A stretch of 64,000 nt of DNA. Source: Halobacteriales archaeon QS_4_70_19 (lineage in GTDB: Archaea; Halobacteriota; Halobacteria; Halobacteriales; Haloarculaceae). Of the stretch, positions 33,356 through 42,358 are shown in pieces; within the stretch, counting starts at the first letter, position 1, and the number at the start of each line of letters is the position of its first letter. The stretch lies in NCBI GenBank assembly GCA_003020985.1, contig PXRM01000008.1, positions 1 to 64,000 of the forward strand. Reading direction: 5' to 3'. The notes beneath the pieces are model-generated. The model saw nothing but the letters and a program-made list of their open reading frames with translations. It searched no databases and was not told where the DNA came from. The translations under genes and the position numbers were made by a program.

Positions 33356-34369
33356 ATGAGAGGCTTCAGACGGATGGCCAGCGCGGCCGTGCTGATGGTC
33401 CTGGGACTGACGGGGCTGGCCGTCATCTGGAGCGCCTACGACCCGGCCCAGAGCTGGCTGGCGGTCACGCTGGGGACGGTCCTTCCTTCCTTCCTCGCGG
33501 TGGGCCTCGTCGTCGCCGGATTCTGGGTGGTGGTCACGGACGAACTCGACGGGCAGACGGCGACGCGGATGCTGGAGTGGAGCGTCGCCGGGATGGCCGG
33601 GGTCGGCACGCTCGGCGGACTGGCCCTGTTCCTCCAGCGCCAGGGCTACGTCATCCACCGGCCGCTGTACGTCGTGACGAGCACCGTCGTCAGCGGGGCG
33701 CTGGCGGGGTTCGGCATCGGCTTCTACGAGGTCTGGACCGACCGGCAGCGGCGTGAGCTGGAGCGCGAACGCGAGAAGCTCGACCACCTGAACCGGCTGC
33801 TCCGCCACCACCTCCTCAACGGGATGAACGTCCTGCTGGCGAAGGTCGACCTGGCGCGCGAGCGGACCGACGACCTGCAGGTCACCGCCGACCTCGACGA
33901 CGCCCACGTCCGCGGCGAGGAGATCGTCACGCTCGTCGAGCAGGTAAGCGCCATCGCGGGACCGGACAACGACCCGCCGAGCGAGGTCGACCTCCCGCAG
34001 CTGCTCCACGGCGAGGTCGAGCGGCTCCGGGCGACCCGCAACGACGACGCGATCTCGGTGGCCGAGCCGCTCCCGGAGGTGACCGTCCGGTCCTCGCCGG
34101 CGCTGGGCGAGGCCGTGAGCGTCCTGCTGAAGGACGCACTCGCGGACGGCGGGCGGGCGACGGTCTCGGCGGCCATCGACGGCGACGGCATCTTGGTCAA
34201 CGTCACGGACCCCGGGAAGACGAAGGCCGATGGCGGCGAGCAGTTCCTCGGTGGCCCGGGCAGCGACGTCGGGCTCTCGGTCGCGGACGTGCTCGTCGAA
34301 CGGGCCGGCGGCGAACTCGAGGTCGGCAAACCCCACGGTTCGGTCACCATCCGCCTGGAGACGGTCTGA
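33356..34369 (+). CDS. Membrane sensor histidine kinase-like protein (degenerate G box)
   Basis: A 337-residue protein with four N-terminal membrane helices (about residues 8-28, 38-60, 72-92, 102-124) and no extracellular sensor domain, followed by a coiled segment (RQRRELEREREKLDHLNRLL) and a kinase core. The phospho-acceptor box is LLRHHLLNGMNVLLAKVDL, matching the haloarchaeal HK class. The ATP site is degenerate: the N-box is VLLKDAL without Asn, and the G1 box reads VTDPGKTK, not D-x-G-x-G. The final G2-like segment, SDVGLSVADVLVERAGGELE, is preserved. It may be an impaired kinase that acts as a sensor or phosphatase. It lies downstream of the RDD gene. Confidence 0.75.
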   Translation: MRGFRRMASAAVLMVLGLTGLAVIWSAYDPAQSWLAVTLGTVLPSFLAVGLVVAGFWVVVTDELDGQTATRMLEWSVAGMAGVGTLGGLALFLQRQGYVIHRPLYVVTSTVVSGALAGFGIGFYEVWTDRQRRELEREREKLDHLNRLLRHHLLNGMNVLLAKVDLARERTDDLQVTADLDDAHVRGEEIVTLVEQVSAIAGPDNDPPSEVDLPQLLHGEVERLRATRNDDAISVAEPLPEVTVRSSPALGEAVSVLLKDALADGGRATVSAAIDGDGILVNVTDPGKTKADGGEQFLGGPGSDVGLSVADVLVERAGGELEVGKPHGSVTIRLETV

Positions 34370-34478
34370 ACGTCCCACCACGGGACGCCCCCGCGAAGAA
34401 CTGGCATCCGACAGCGTCGCGACCCGCGTCCCTCCGCCGACCGACACCGATTAGTCGCTCGTCGGCCCACCGGACGGT

Positions 34479-34526
34479 ATGCGACCGTCTATCACGACCC
34501 GTCCGACCGGAGGGAGGGCCGCCTGA
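34479..34526 (+). CDS. Possible 15-codon ORF coupled to the MmgE/PrpD gene
   Basis: ATG to TGA, encoding a 15-residue peptide beginning MRPSITTRPTG. Its stop overlaps the next start codon as TGATG, which favours translational coupling. An AT-rich GATTAGTC patch lies just over 20 nt upstream, so this could be the first, leaderless, ORF of the transcript. There is no sequence support beyond position, and a random short frame is a real alternative. Confidence 0.3.
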   Translation: MRPSITTRPTGGRAA

Positions 34527-36202
34527 TGTCGGCCGACGCGACCGACGAGCGCGAGGACGGCACGGCCGCGGACCGGCCGGGAGCGGCCGCGCCCGACGCG
34601 GACGGCGACGCCGGGGCGGCCGAGGCACGACCGTTCATCGAGACGGCGGCCGAGTGGGCGACCGGCCTCCGGTTCGGCCGCATCCCGGCGGCGGTCCGCC
34701 GAGCGGCGGCCGCCCAGCTGACGAGCACCGTCGGCGCCGCCGTCTGGACTCTGGACCACCCAGTCGGCGACCGGGTCGTCGACACGGTACGCGCGGAGTT
34801 CCCCGCCGGCGAGGGGGCGACCGCGACGCTCCCGGGTGCGGGTCCCGTCCCCGTCCGCGGCGCGTGCTACGGCGGGGCCGCACTCGCCATCGCGATGGAC
34901 TTCGACGACACCGTTCTCGGCGGCCACACCGGCCACAGCGCCGCGCTGGTCCCGTACCTGTACGCGGAGGCGCGGGCCGCCGCGGGCGACCTCGACGAGC
35001 CCGGGAAGCGGGCGCTGACCGCTCACGTCGCGGCCAACGAGATCTCGGCGCGGATCGCGAGCGCGGCCGCCGTCGGGCCGTTCCGCGGCCAGCAGACGGC
35101 GTACGTCCACAGCGTCGCCGCGGCCGTCGCGCGCGGCGTCGTGGAGGGAGACGACGCGGAGACGCTCGCCGACGCCGTCGCCATCGGGCTCGGCCAGCCG
35201 CCGTGGCCGCTCGTATCGGACTTCCTCGGGTCGGACGCGAAGATCCTCTCCGCGGCGGAGCCGACGCTCGCCGGGCTGTCGGCCGTCTCCGCGGCCCGGA
35301 ACGGGCTCGCCGGAAACACGGGCGTGCTGGCCGCCGAAGATGGCTTCCTCGACGCGTTCGCTGACCTGCCGCTCCCGGAGTTCCTCGGCGGGCTGGGCGA
35401 CCGCTGGCACACCCGCGCGGTCACGGTGAAGCCGTACCCGGGGTGTGCGTACGTGACAGCGCCCGTCCACGCGGCGCTCCGGGTCCGCGAACGGGTCCGC
35501 GAGGCGGTCTCGCCGGCGAGCGACCGCGTCGAGATCACGGGCATCCGCGTCGACGGCTCGCTGTTCAGCCACGAGGTCGACGAGCTGGCCGGGCGGTACA
35601 CGGACCGCACGGGGAGTCCGCTCGCGTCGCTCAACTTCTCCATCCCGTACAACGTCGCCGTGGCGTTCCGGGACGGCGAGCACACGCCGCGGCAGCTGCG
35701 GCCCGACCGCGTGGCCGACGAAACCGTCTGGGAGCTCGCGGACCGCGTCGCCGTCGAGCACGATCCCGAGTTCACGATGCGGGCGCTGGCGTCGGAGGTG
35801 CCGCTGGGGGCGATGCTCCGCCGCGTCGGGTGGAAGGTGCTGCCCTACTCGGCGAAGAGCGTCGGGCCCGTGACGGCGCTGCGGAACCTGCCGACGCTGC
35901 TGCGGTTCGTCCGGAAGCGCCCGCTGCCGGAGGACCTCTCCGGCGCCGACAAGGCGATGGGCGCACGCGTCACCGTCCGGCTCGCGGATGGGCGCCAGTT
36001 CGCCGAGACGGTCGAGCACCCGCCCGGGTTCGCCGGGCGCGCGCTCGACGAGACCCGCGCCATCGCGCGCCGGAAGCTCTCCGATGCGATGGTCGCCCGG
36101 GGGGCCGCGACCGACGACGCCGAGCGGGTCGCTCGCGACCTGCGCGACGGACACGAGACGGACACCATGCTGGCGGCCGTCGACGCCGTGCTGGAGCCAT
36201 GA
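34526..36202 (+). CDS. MmgE/PrpD family protein
   Basis: A 558-residue member of the 2-methylcitrate dehydratase (PrpD)/MmgE/IDS-epimerase superfamily. After a 35-residue acidic N-terminus it shows AMDFDDTVLGGHTGHSAALVPYL (the conserved D-D-T-h segment of the all-helical domain, near 123-145) and KPYPGCAYVTAPVHAAL (the K-x-Y-P-x-C motif of the active site, near 308). The second alpha/beta domain is present to about 530. PrpD relatives act on methylcitrate or related acids. A propionate link would fit the methylmalonyl genes, but no methylcitrate synthase is seen. ATGA overlap with the next gene shows an operon. Confidence 0.87.
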   Translation: MSADATDEREDGTAADRPGAAAPDADGDAGAAEARPFIETAAEWATGLRFGRIPAAVRRAAAAQLTSTVGAAVWTLDHPVGDRVVDTVRAEFPAGEGATATLPGAGPVPVRGACYGGAALAIAMDFDDTVLGGHTGHSAALVPYLYAEARAAAGDLDEPGKRALTAHVAANEISARIASAAAVGPFRGQQTAYVHSVAAAVARGVVEGDDAETLADAVAIGLGQPPWPLVSDFLGSDAKILSAAEPTLAGLSAVSAARNGLAGNTGVLAAEDGFLDAFADLPLPEFLGGLGDRWHTRAVTVKPYPGCAYVTAPVHAALRVRERVREAVSPASDRVEITGIRVDGSLFSHEVDELAGRYTDRTGSPLASLNFSIPYNVAVAFRDGEHTPRQLRPDRVADETVWELADRVAVEHDPEFTMRALASEVPLGAMLRRVGWKVLPYSAKSVGPVTALRNLPTLLRFVRKRPLPEDLSGADKAMGARVTVRLADGRQFAETVEHPPGFAGRALDETRAIARRKLSDAMVARGAATDDAERVARDLRDGHETDTMLAAVDAVLEP

Positions 36203-37074
36203 CTGACGACGACGCGGTGGTGCGGGCGGGCGACCCGCCGACGGTCCCCGAGCGTGTCGGCGCGGTCGTCAACCCGACCTCCGGTGACGGCGAGGGACGG
36301 ACCCTCGCGCGAACCTTCGCGGCGCGCTACGGTGACGAGGTACGGCGCGAGGTGACGCGCGGCCCGGACGACGTGGGGCGAGCGACCCGCGCGCTGGCGG
36401 GCGAGGTGGACCTGCTCGTCAGTGTGGGCGGCGACGGCACCCTCCGCGAGGTGGCGAGCGCGCTGCACGGCTGGGCGACGGAAACCGGTCGGGACCCGCC
36501 GCCGCTGTTCGTCGTCCCGGCGGGGCGGGGCAATAGCGTCCACCGGCATCTGTACGGCGACTCGGACTGGCGGGAACTTGCGGCACGCCTCGGCGACGGC
36601 GTCGTCGGCAGGCCGCTGGAGCTGACCCTCGGGACCGCCACCGCGACACTGCCGGCCGACCCGGTCGCCGTCAGGCTCGGCCGGGCGGACGAGCGGCTGT
36701 TTGCCGGCGAGGCCCGTCTCGTCGCCGTCGGCGGCGGCCGCTACCGCGGCGGGACGACGCAACTGCTCCCGGAGTCACGACCCGGCGACGGGCGCCTCCA
36801 CGCGGTCGTCCTCGAACCAGTGGGCGGCCGCGAAGCGCTCGCCATCGCCCGGGCGGCCCGCACCGGCGACCACCTCGACCACCCCGCGGTCCACTACTTC
36901 ACCGGCGAGACGTTCGACGTGCGCGCCGGCGCCGGCACGGGCGAGTCGGTCGGGTCGCTCCCCGCCGAGATCGACGGGACGCCGCTCCCGGACCTGTCGG
37001 ACCTCCACTGCAGGGTCGTCCCGGCGGCGCTGTCGGTGGCGTACCCGGCGTCGGTGGTGCAGGGCGGGCGGTGA
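36199..37074 (+). CDS. Diacylglycerol kinase-like protein, divergent
   Basis: A 291-residue DAGK-catalytic-domain protein. It has the phosphate-binding VVNPTSGDGEGR (about 25-36), VDLLVSVGGDGTLREVAS (the GGDGT hallmark, about 73) and FVVPAGRGNSVHRHLYGD, where the usual P-A-G-T-G-N-N is P-A-G-R-G-N-S. The C-terminal part is short and reads as a beta-sandwich. It overlaps the MmgE/PrpD stop by 4 nt (ATGA), so both are translated together, an unusual pairing of a dehydratase-like enzyme with a lipid/NAD-kinase-fold protein. It could be a lipid kinase or another small-molecule kinase. Confidence 0.78.
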   Translation: MTDDDAVVRAGDPPTVPERVGAVVNPTSGDGEGRTLARTFAARYGDEVRREVTRGPDDVGRATRALAGEVDLLVSVGGDGTLREVASALHGWATETGRDPPPLFVVPAGRGNSVHRHLYGDSDWRELAARLGDGVVGRPLELTLGTATATLPADPVAVRLGRADERLFAGEARLVAVGGGRYRGGTTQLLPESRPGDGRLHAVVLEPVGGREALAIARAARTGDHLDHPAVHYFTGETFDVRAGAGTGESVGSLPAEIDGTPLPDLSDLHCRVVPAALSVAYPASVVQGGR

Positions 37075-37168
37075 GGACGGACCGGGAACGGAGGCCGTGT
37101 GAGCGGCCGGACAGGGACGACCGGAAGCGGTTTGGCCGCGCCCGCCCGAGCACGGACAACAGCGGACG

Positions 37169-38830
37169 ATGAGCACTGACACCGACCAGCCACCGGAGGA
37201 GACCGAGGCGTTCCAGCGCGTCGTCGAGGAGCTCGCCGAGCGCGTGCTGGCGGGCGACCTCGAACGCGACGACGTCGAGAGCGCCAAGCTCGAGGCCTGC
37301 TCGCGACACGGCGCGCCGAAGGTGCCCCGTAACAGCGACATCATGGACGCCATCCCGGAGCGCCGGTCGGAGCTGGAGCAGGTGCTCCGGCGCAAGCCCG
37401 TCCGGACAGCGTCGGGCGTCTCGCCGGTCGCGGTGATGACGGCACCGCACAACTGCCCGCACGGGCAGTGTCTCTACTGCCCCGGCGGCCCGGACAGCGA
37501 GTTCTCCAGCGCGCAGTCGTACACGGGCGACGAGCCCGCGGCCGCGCGGGGCCAGCAGAACGACTACGACCCGTACGGGCAGGTCACCCTGCGGCTCAAC
37601 CAGCTCCGGAAGATCGGTCACCCGGTCGACAAGGTCGAACTCATCGTGATGGGCGGGACGATGACCGCCCGGTCGCACGACTACCAGGAGTGGTTCGTCA
37701 AGCGCGCGCTGGAGGCGATGAACGACTTCGACCCCGAGGCGGAGGCGACACCGTCGGAGTCAGAGAGCTTCGCGCCGGCGGAGCCGCCGGAGTTCCGGTA
37801 CCTGGAGGACGTCATCGGCGAGAACGAGACGGGCGACGTACGCTGCATCGGCGTGACCTTCGAGACGAAGCCGGACTGGTGTGACCCCGAGCAGGTGGAC
37901 CGGATGCTCTCGCTCGGCGGGACGAAGGTCGAGGTCGGGGTCCAGACCACGTTCGAGCGCGTCAACCGCGAGATGCACCGCGGCCACGGCGTGCAGGCGT
38001 CGGTGGACGCCACCCGTCGGCTCCGCGATGCCGCATTCAAGGTCGGCTTCCACACGATGCCCGGCCAGCCCGGCATGAGCGAGCGGATGGTGGTCGAGGA
38101 CTTCCGGCAGCTGTTCGCGGACCCGGCCTGGCGCCCGGACTACCTGAAGATCTACCCGACGCTCGTCGTCGACGACACGGTCACCTACGACATGTGGCGA
38201 CGGGGCGAGTTCGAGCCCCTCTCCAGCGAGCGCGCCGCGGAACTCGTCGCCGAGGTGATGCGGGACCTCCCGCGCTACGTCCGGCTCCAGCGCGTCCAGC
38301 GTGACATCCCCGCCGACCACATCCAGGCCGGCGTCCGGAAGTCGAACCTCCGGCAGCTCGCGTGGCAGGTCATGGACGACCACGGGTGGGAGTGTGAGTG
38401 CATCCGCTGTCGCGAGGTGGGCATGAACGACGCCGAGCCCGACACCGTCGAACTGGAAACCATCGAGTACGAGGCCGCCGGCGGCACGGAGCAGTTCATC
38501 AGCTACGAGGACTTCGACCGGGACCTCCTCGTCGGGTTCTGCCGGCTCCGGTTCCCGGACGCCCCCGTCCGGCGCGAACTACAGGACGCCGCCCTCGTGC
38601 GGGAGCTCCACGTCTACGGCAACGAGGTCGGCGTCGGTCGGACGGAGGGCGACGCCGGCTCCCACCAGCACCGGGGCTACGGCCGGCGGCTGCTGCGGGA
38701 GGCCGAACGCCGCGCCCGCGAGGCGGGCTACCGGAAGCTCTCGGTCATCTCCGGCATCGGCGTCCGCGAGTACTACCGCGAGAAACTGGGCTACTTCCAG
38801 GACGGGCCGTACGTCTCGACGTATCTCTGA
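37169..38830 (+). CDS. elp3: tRNA uridine(34) carboxymethylation enzyme Elp3
   Basis: A 553-residue archaeal Elp3. The radical SAM domain has the cluster-binding cysteines in APHNCPHGQCLYCPGG (residues about 92-107), and further conserved blocks ELIVMGGTMTAR, GVTFETKPDW and VEVGVQTTFERVN. The C-terminal GNAT acetyltransferase domain (about 430-553) ends with HRGYGRRLLREAERRAREAGY and REYYREKLGYFQDGPYVSTYL. It makes the cm5U-type modification at wobble uridine using acetyl-CoA and SAM. Archaea carry Elp3 without the other Elongator subunits. Convergent with the following alpha/beta hydrolase gene. Confidence 0.95.
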   Translation: MSTDTDQPPEETEAFQRVVEELAERVLAGDLERDDVESAKLEACSRHGAPKVPRNSDIMDAIPERRSELEQVLRRKPVRTASGVSPVAVMTAPHNCPHGQCLYCPGGPDSEFSSAQSYTGDEPAAARGQQNDYDPYGQVTLRLNQLRKIGHPVDKVELIVMGGTMTARSHDYQEWFVKRALEAMNDFDPEAEATPSESESFAPAEPPEFRYLEDVIGENETGDVRCIGVTFETKPDWCDPEQVDRMLSLGGTKVEVGVQTTFERVNREMHRGHGVQASVDATRRLRDAAFKVGFHTMPGQPGMSERMVVEDFRQLFADPAWRPDYLKIYPTLVVDDTVTYDMWRRGEFEPLSSERAAELVAEVMRDLPRYVRLQRVQRDIPADHIQAGVRKSNLRQLAWQVMDDHGWECECIRCREVGMNDAEPDTVELETIEYEAAGGTEQFISYEDFDRDLLVGFCRLRFPDAPVRRELQDAALVRELHVYGNEVGVGRTEGDAGSHQHRGYGRRLLREAERRAREAGYRKLSVISGIGVREYYREKLGYFQDGPYVSTYL

Positions 38831-38931
38831 GACGCCGGCCCGACACCCCGACAATCTCGCATCCTGTCCGTCTATTCCGGGTACAATTATTCTATCTCCG
38901 TCATTATACTTCTATCATCTCCATATCCCTA

Positions 38932-39942
38932 TTACCGTCCCTCGCCCGGCTGTTCCGCCAGGAACCGTCGTATGTCGGCGGCCGTCCGCTCCGGGAACTC
39001 CTCCATCGGCGCGTGGCCGGCGTCCTCGTAGGTCACCACCTCGGCGTCCGGGATGGTGTCGGCGAACTTCTCCGCGAACCGGGGTGGGATCCAGTAGTCC
39101 TCCTCGCCCCACAGCACGAGCGTCGGCACGCGGAGGTTCGCGAGTTCCTCGTGTCGGTGGACCGGGTCGGCGTCCCGCCTGACGAGTTCGAGGGAGGCGT
39201 CGCGGTTGCCCTCCCGCCGGAGGAGGTCGTGGTAGCGGTCCACGAGGTCGTCCGGGACGCGCTCGGGATTGCCGTACACGTCCCGGACGCTGCGACGGAC
39301 GAGCCAGCGGGGTGTCAGTCGGCTCAGGAGCGCCGGCAGGACCGGCAGCTCCAGCAGTCCGAGCGGGTCGTCGACCTCGAGGGGGAACCCCATCGAGTCG
39401 ACGAGCACGAGCGCCGACGCGCGGTCGGGGTGGTCGAGCGCGAACTGCCAGGCCACCTCGCCGCCGCGGCTGTTCCCCGCGAGTGCGCACTCCTCGATGC
39501 CGAGTTCGTCGAGGAAGGCCCCCAGGAACTCGACGTAGGCGGCCATCTCGTAGCTGTTCTCGGGGTGCGGGCCGGTGAGGCCGTGGCCCGGGAGGTCGGG
39601 GCGGACGACCCGGTACTCGTCGGCGAGGGCGGCTGCCCAGCCGTCCCAGGTGTGGAGCGACGAGAAGGTGCCGTGGAGGCAGACGAGGACCGGCGCGTCA
39701 CGGGGCCCGTCGTCGCGGTAGTGGACCCGTATCCCCGCCACGTCGACGAAGTCGTCGTCCCCGCGGGCGTACTTGCGCTCCAGTTCGTCGGCGGGGAGGT
39801 CGCGGTGGTGGGCCCGGGCCAGTCCCGCGCCGACCACGCCGGCCACGCCGGCGAGCGCCAGCCCCCCGAGTACGAGGCGGCGGCGCCAGTTGCTGCCGTC
39901 GGCGCGTTCCGCCGGCGCCCCGGTGTCGTCCTGTCCGAGCAC
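38932..39942 (-). CDS. Membrane-anchored alpha/beta hydrolase
   Basis: A 336-residue alpha/beta hydrolase with an N-terminal hydrophobic helix (residues about 22-42, RLVLGGLALAGVAGVVGAGL) that probably anchors it to the membrane. The hydrolase core shows VLVCLHGTFSSLHTWDGW (oxyanion region), VVRPDLPGHGLTGP, the nucleophile elbow CALAGNSRGGEVAWQ (G-N-S-R-G-G), the acid-bearing VPTLVLWGEEDYWIPP and the His in EDAGHAPMEEFPE. All three catalytic residues are visible, so it should be active. Substrate unknown. The upstream in-frame extension of the coding region is not needed. Divergent from a GTG-starting zinc ribbon gene. Confidence 0.85.
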   Translation of the reverse strand: MLGQDDTGAPAERADGSNWRRRLVLGGLALAGVAGVVGAGLARAHHRDLPADELERKYARGDDDFVDVAGIRVHYRDDGPRDAPVLVCLHGTFSSLHTWDGWAAALADEYRVVRPDLPGHGLTGPHPENSYEMAAYVEFLGAFLDELGIEECALAGNSRGGEVAWQFALDHPDRASALVLVDSMGFPLEVDDPLGLLELPVLPALLSRLTPRWLVRRSVRDVYGNPERVPDDLVDRYHDLLRREGNRDASLELVRRDADPVHRHEELANLRVPTLVLWGEEDYWIPPRFAEKFADTIPDAEVVTYEDAGHAPMEEFPERTAADIRRFLAEQPGEGR

Positions 39943-40061
39943 GGTCGAGGGGACGACGGCGCCCGGGCAAAAATCCCGCGTCTCCGGTCTGGAGAACCGG
40001 GAACGCCGCTACTGGCACCTGCAGCCACGAGACACTTACCCGTGCAGCCGCAAGGACCAGT

Positions 40062-40271
40062 GTGTCCGACACTCCCGACCAGCGCGTCGACAGCGGCGAG
40101 GGGCCGACCGCCTGCATCCCTCCACAGACCCCCGAGGTAGCCGCGAAACTCCGCGACGGCGACAACCGGCTCCTCCACTGCCTGGACTGCGGCCGCCAGG
40201 TCGTCGCCCGGCGCCACGGCGACGGCTGCATGCTCTGTGGCTCGACGGCGATCGTCGTCGAGACGCCCTGA
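40062..40271 (+). CDS. Small zinc ribbon protein with GTG start
   Basis: A 69-residue protein with two CxxC knuckles, LLHCLDCGRQ and GCMLCGSTA (residues about 39-62), and an N-terminal acidic/Pro-rich part (SDTPDQRVDSGEGPTACIPPQ). Likely binds one zinc. The GTG start at 40062 is favoured by an ACTTAC box about 25-30 nt upstream. Between the two CxxC pairs lies VVARRHGDG, possibly for nucleic acid contact. It resembles haloarchaeal micro-proteins of unknown function. Convergent with menD. Confidence 0.72.
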   Translation: MSDTPDQRVDSGEGPTACIPPQTPEVAAKLRDGDNRLLHCLDCGRQVVARRHGDGCMLCGSTAIVVETP

Positions 40272-40383
40272 GCCTCGCCGACTCCACCCCTCCGGAGCGC
40301 CACCGAGACGCCCCCTTCCGGAGCGTCCCGAGAGCGCCACGTCGTCGAGAGGGCTCGACGGCGGGAGCGCCGAGTGGCCGACC

Positions 40384-42255
40384 TTACTCCGCCGTCGGTT
40401 CCTCCGTGACCGCCTCGCCGACGCGCTCGTGGAGCGCCTCCCGTGTCCGGTGTGAGGCCTCGCCGTCGACGATCACCTCGACGACGTGGCCCCCCGGCGC
40501 GCCGACGGCGGCGTCGAACAGGTCCGCGAAGGCGTCCAGCCCGTCGTGCTCGGCGTGGACCCGCCCGAAGTCGTAGCCGTACATGCGGGCGAGATGGGAG
40601 AGGTCCACGCCCAGCGGCGTCCGGAAGAACTCCGTGAACCCCTCGTACGACTCGATGGGGAGGACGTGGAAGATGCCGCCGCCGTCGTTGTTGACCACGA
40701 CGACCGTCGCGTCGAGGTCGTTGCGGGGGAGCGCGAGCAGCCCGTTCGCGTCGTGGTAGAAGGCGAGGTCGCCGGTCACCAGCACCAGCGGGTCGTCGCT
40801 GTCGGCACCCGCACCCAGCGCCGAGGAGGTGATGCCGTCGATGCCCGAGGCCCCACGGTTACCCAGCACCTGCAGGTCGGCGGCCCGCGGCTCGCCGAAC
40901 CGGTCGAGGTCGCGGACGGGCATGGAGTTCGAGACGAACAGCGTCGCCGGAGCCGGCGTCCGCCGAGCGACCGTCGCGAGCACCTGTCCCTCGTAGGGGG
41001 CCTCGCCGTCGGCCGGCGCGTCCGCGACCGTCTCCCAGTGGGCCCGCTCGGCGGCGCGGAACCGGTCGCGCCACGCGGGGTCGGTACGCGACTCGACGCG
41101 CCCGGAGATCGAGGCCGCGAGCCGCGTCGGGTCGGCCACGACCGCGTCCGAGGCGGTGAACGTGGCCTCCCGCCAGCCACCCGCCGGGTCGACCACGACC
41201 TGCCGCGTGCCCGCCTCGCGGGTCGCGTCCCGGAGGTAGTGCCGGAGCGGTTTCGAGGTCGGCGAGGCGCCAAAGCGGAGGACGAGGTCCGGCGCCGGGA
41301 CGGCCTCGCTCGCCGGGGCCGTCTCGCCACCGGTCGGGTCGAACGCCGGCGAACCGAGAAAGGAGTCGTAGCCGCCACACACCAGCACGCCGTCGGCGGC
41401 GACGTGGTCGCCGAACCGTAGCCCCGAGAGCGGGTCTGCCAGCACGGGAAAGCCCGTCGCGCGGGCGAGCCCGAGCAGTGCGTCGCGGTCGGGCGTCGGC
41501 GCGTCCGCGGGACCGGCCACGACGAGCCCCCGGTCGGCTGCCTCGACGGCCTCCAGGACGCGGGCGCGGTCCGCCGCGGAGAGGTCCGGGCGACCGGCCG
41601 TCGTCACGACGTACGGTCGGTCGTCCGCGCGCCCGGTCGCGGCCAGCGTCGACTCGGCCCAGTCGTCCGGCACGTCGCCCGCGACGGGTGTCGGCTCCAG
41701 CGGCTTCTCGAAGGGGACGTTGAGGTGGACGGGACCGGGTGGACCCGCATCGCGGGTGGCCGTGGCGACGCTCCGCGAGACGGCCGTCCGGAGGGCCCGG
41801 ACCGTCCGGTCCTCCACGTGGGGCTCCGGGAGGGTGCGGTACGCCCGGACCGCGTCGCCGTACAGCTTCTCCTGGTCGACGGTCTGGTTGGCGCCCGAGT
41901 GCTGCAGTACGCGCGGGCGGTCGGCCGTCAGCAGGAGCATCGGCACCCGCGCGCTGTCGGCCTCCATCACGGCGGGATGGTAGTTGGCGAGCGCGGTCCC
42001 CGAGGTGCAGACCAGCGGCGTCGGCCGGCCCGTCGCCTTCGCCCGTCCGAGCGCGAAGAACGCCGAACTCCGCTCGTCGATGTGGGTGTAGGCCCGCACG
42101 TCGGGATGCTCCCGGAAGGCGTTCGTCAGCGGCGTACAACGGCTCCCGGGGGTGAGACAGACCTCCGTCACGCCGCTCCGGACGAGCTCCTGAACGATGA
42201 CCCGCCCCCAGAGCGTGTTCCGGTTCGGGGCGCCGGTCGTGTCCGGGCCAGTCAC
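40384..42255 (-). CDS. menD: 2-succinyl-5-enolpyruvyl-6-hydroxy-3-cyclohexene-1-carboxylate synthase
   Basis: A 623-residue thiamine-diphosphate enzyme that joins isochorismate and 2-oxoglutarate in menaquinone synthesis. The N-terminal Pyr domain starts NTLWGRVIVQELVRSGVTEV with CLTPGSRCTPLTNAF and HIDERSSAFFALG (the catalytic Glu that activates ThDP). The C-terminal PP domain has VLVTGDLAFYHDANGLLAL (GDL...N metal-diphosphate motif) and VVNNDGGGIFHVLPIE. The gene is downstream of menF on the same strand, with a 103-bp gap, as a small men operon. menC, menE and menA lie about 17 kb away; menB is not in the window. Confidence 0.95.
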   Translation of the reverse strand: MTGPDTTGAPNRNTLWGRVIVQELVRSGVTEVCLTPGSRCTPLTNAFREHPDVRAYTHIDERSSAFFALGRAKATGRPTPLVCTSGTALANYHPAVMEADSARVPMLLLTADRPRVLQHSGANQTVDQEKLYGDAVRAYRTLPEPHVEDRTVRALRTAVSRSVATATRDAGPPGPVHLNVPFEKPLEPTPVAGDVPDDWAESTLAATGRADDRPYVVTTAGRPDLSAADRARVLEAVEAADRGLVVAGPADAPTPDRDALLGLARATGFPVLADPLSGLRFGDHVAADGVLVCGGYDSFLGSPAFDPTGGETAPASEAVPAPDLVLRFGASPTSKPLRHYLRDATREAGTRQVVVDPAGGWREATFTASDAVVADPTRLAASISGRVESRTDPAWRDRFRAAERAHWETVADAPADGEAPYEGQVLATVARRTPAPATLFVSNSMPVRDLDRFGEPRAADLQVLGNRGASGIDGITSSALGAGADSDDPLVLVTGDLAFYHDANGLLALPRNDLDATVVVVNNDGGGIFHVLPIESYEGFTEFFRTPLGVDLSHLARMYGYDFGRVHAEHDGLDAFADLFDAAVGAPGGHVVEVIVDGEASHRTREALHERVGEAVTEEPTAE

Positions 42256-42358
42256 GGTCGACCCCCAGGCCGGAACCCGATTCGCTCGTGCATGCCCGTG
42301 GCTACGCGCGGTCGGCGCTAAGAACCTCCGGACGAGCGTCGTCGGGCGGCGGCCGGCG

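Noticed and set aside
40062-40271. Second zinc ribbon as a ribosomal protein
   Set aside because: The CxxC spacing and length do not match any archaeal ribosomal zinc-ribbon protein; left as a small protein of unknown function.
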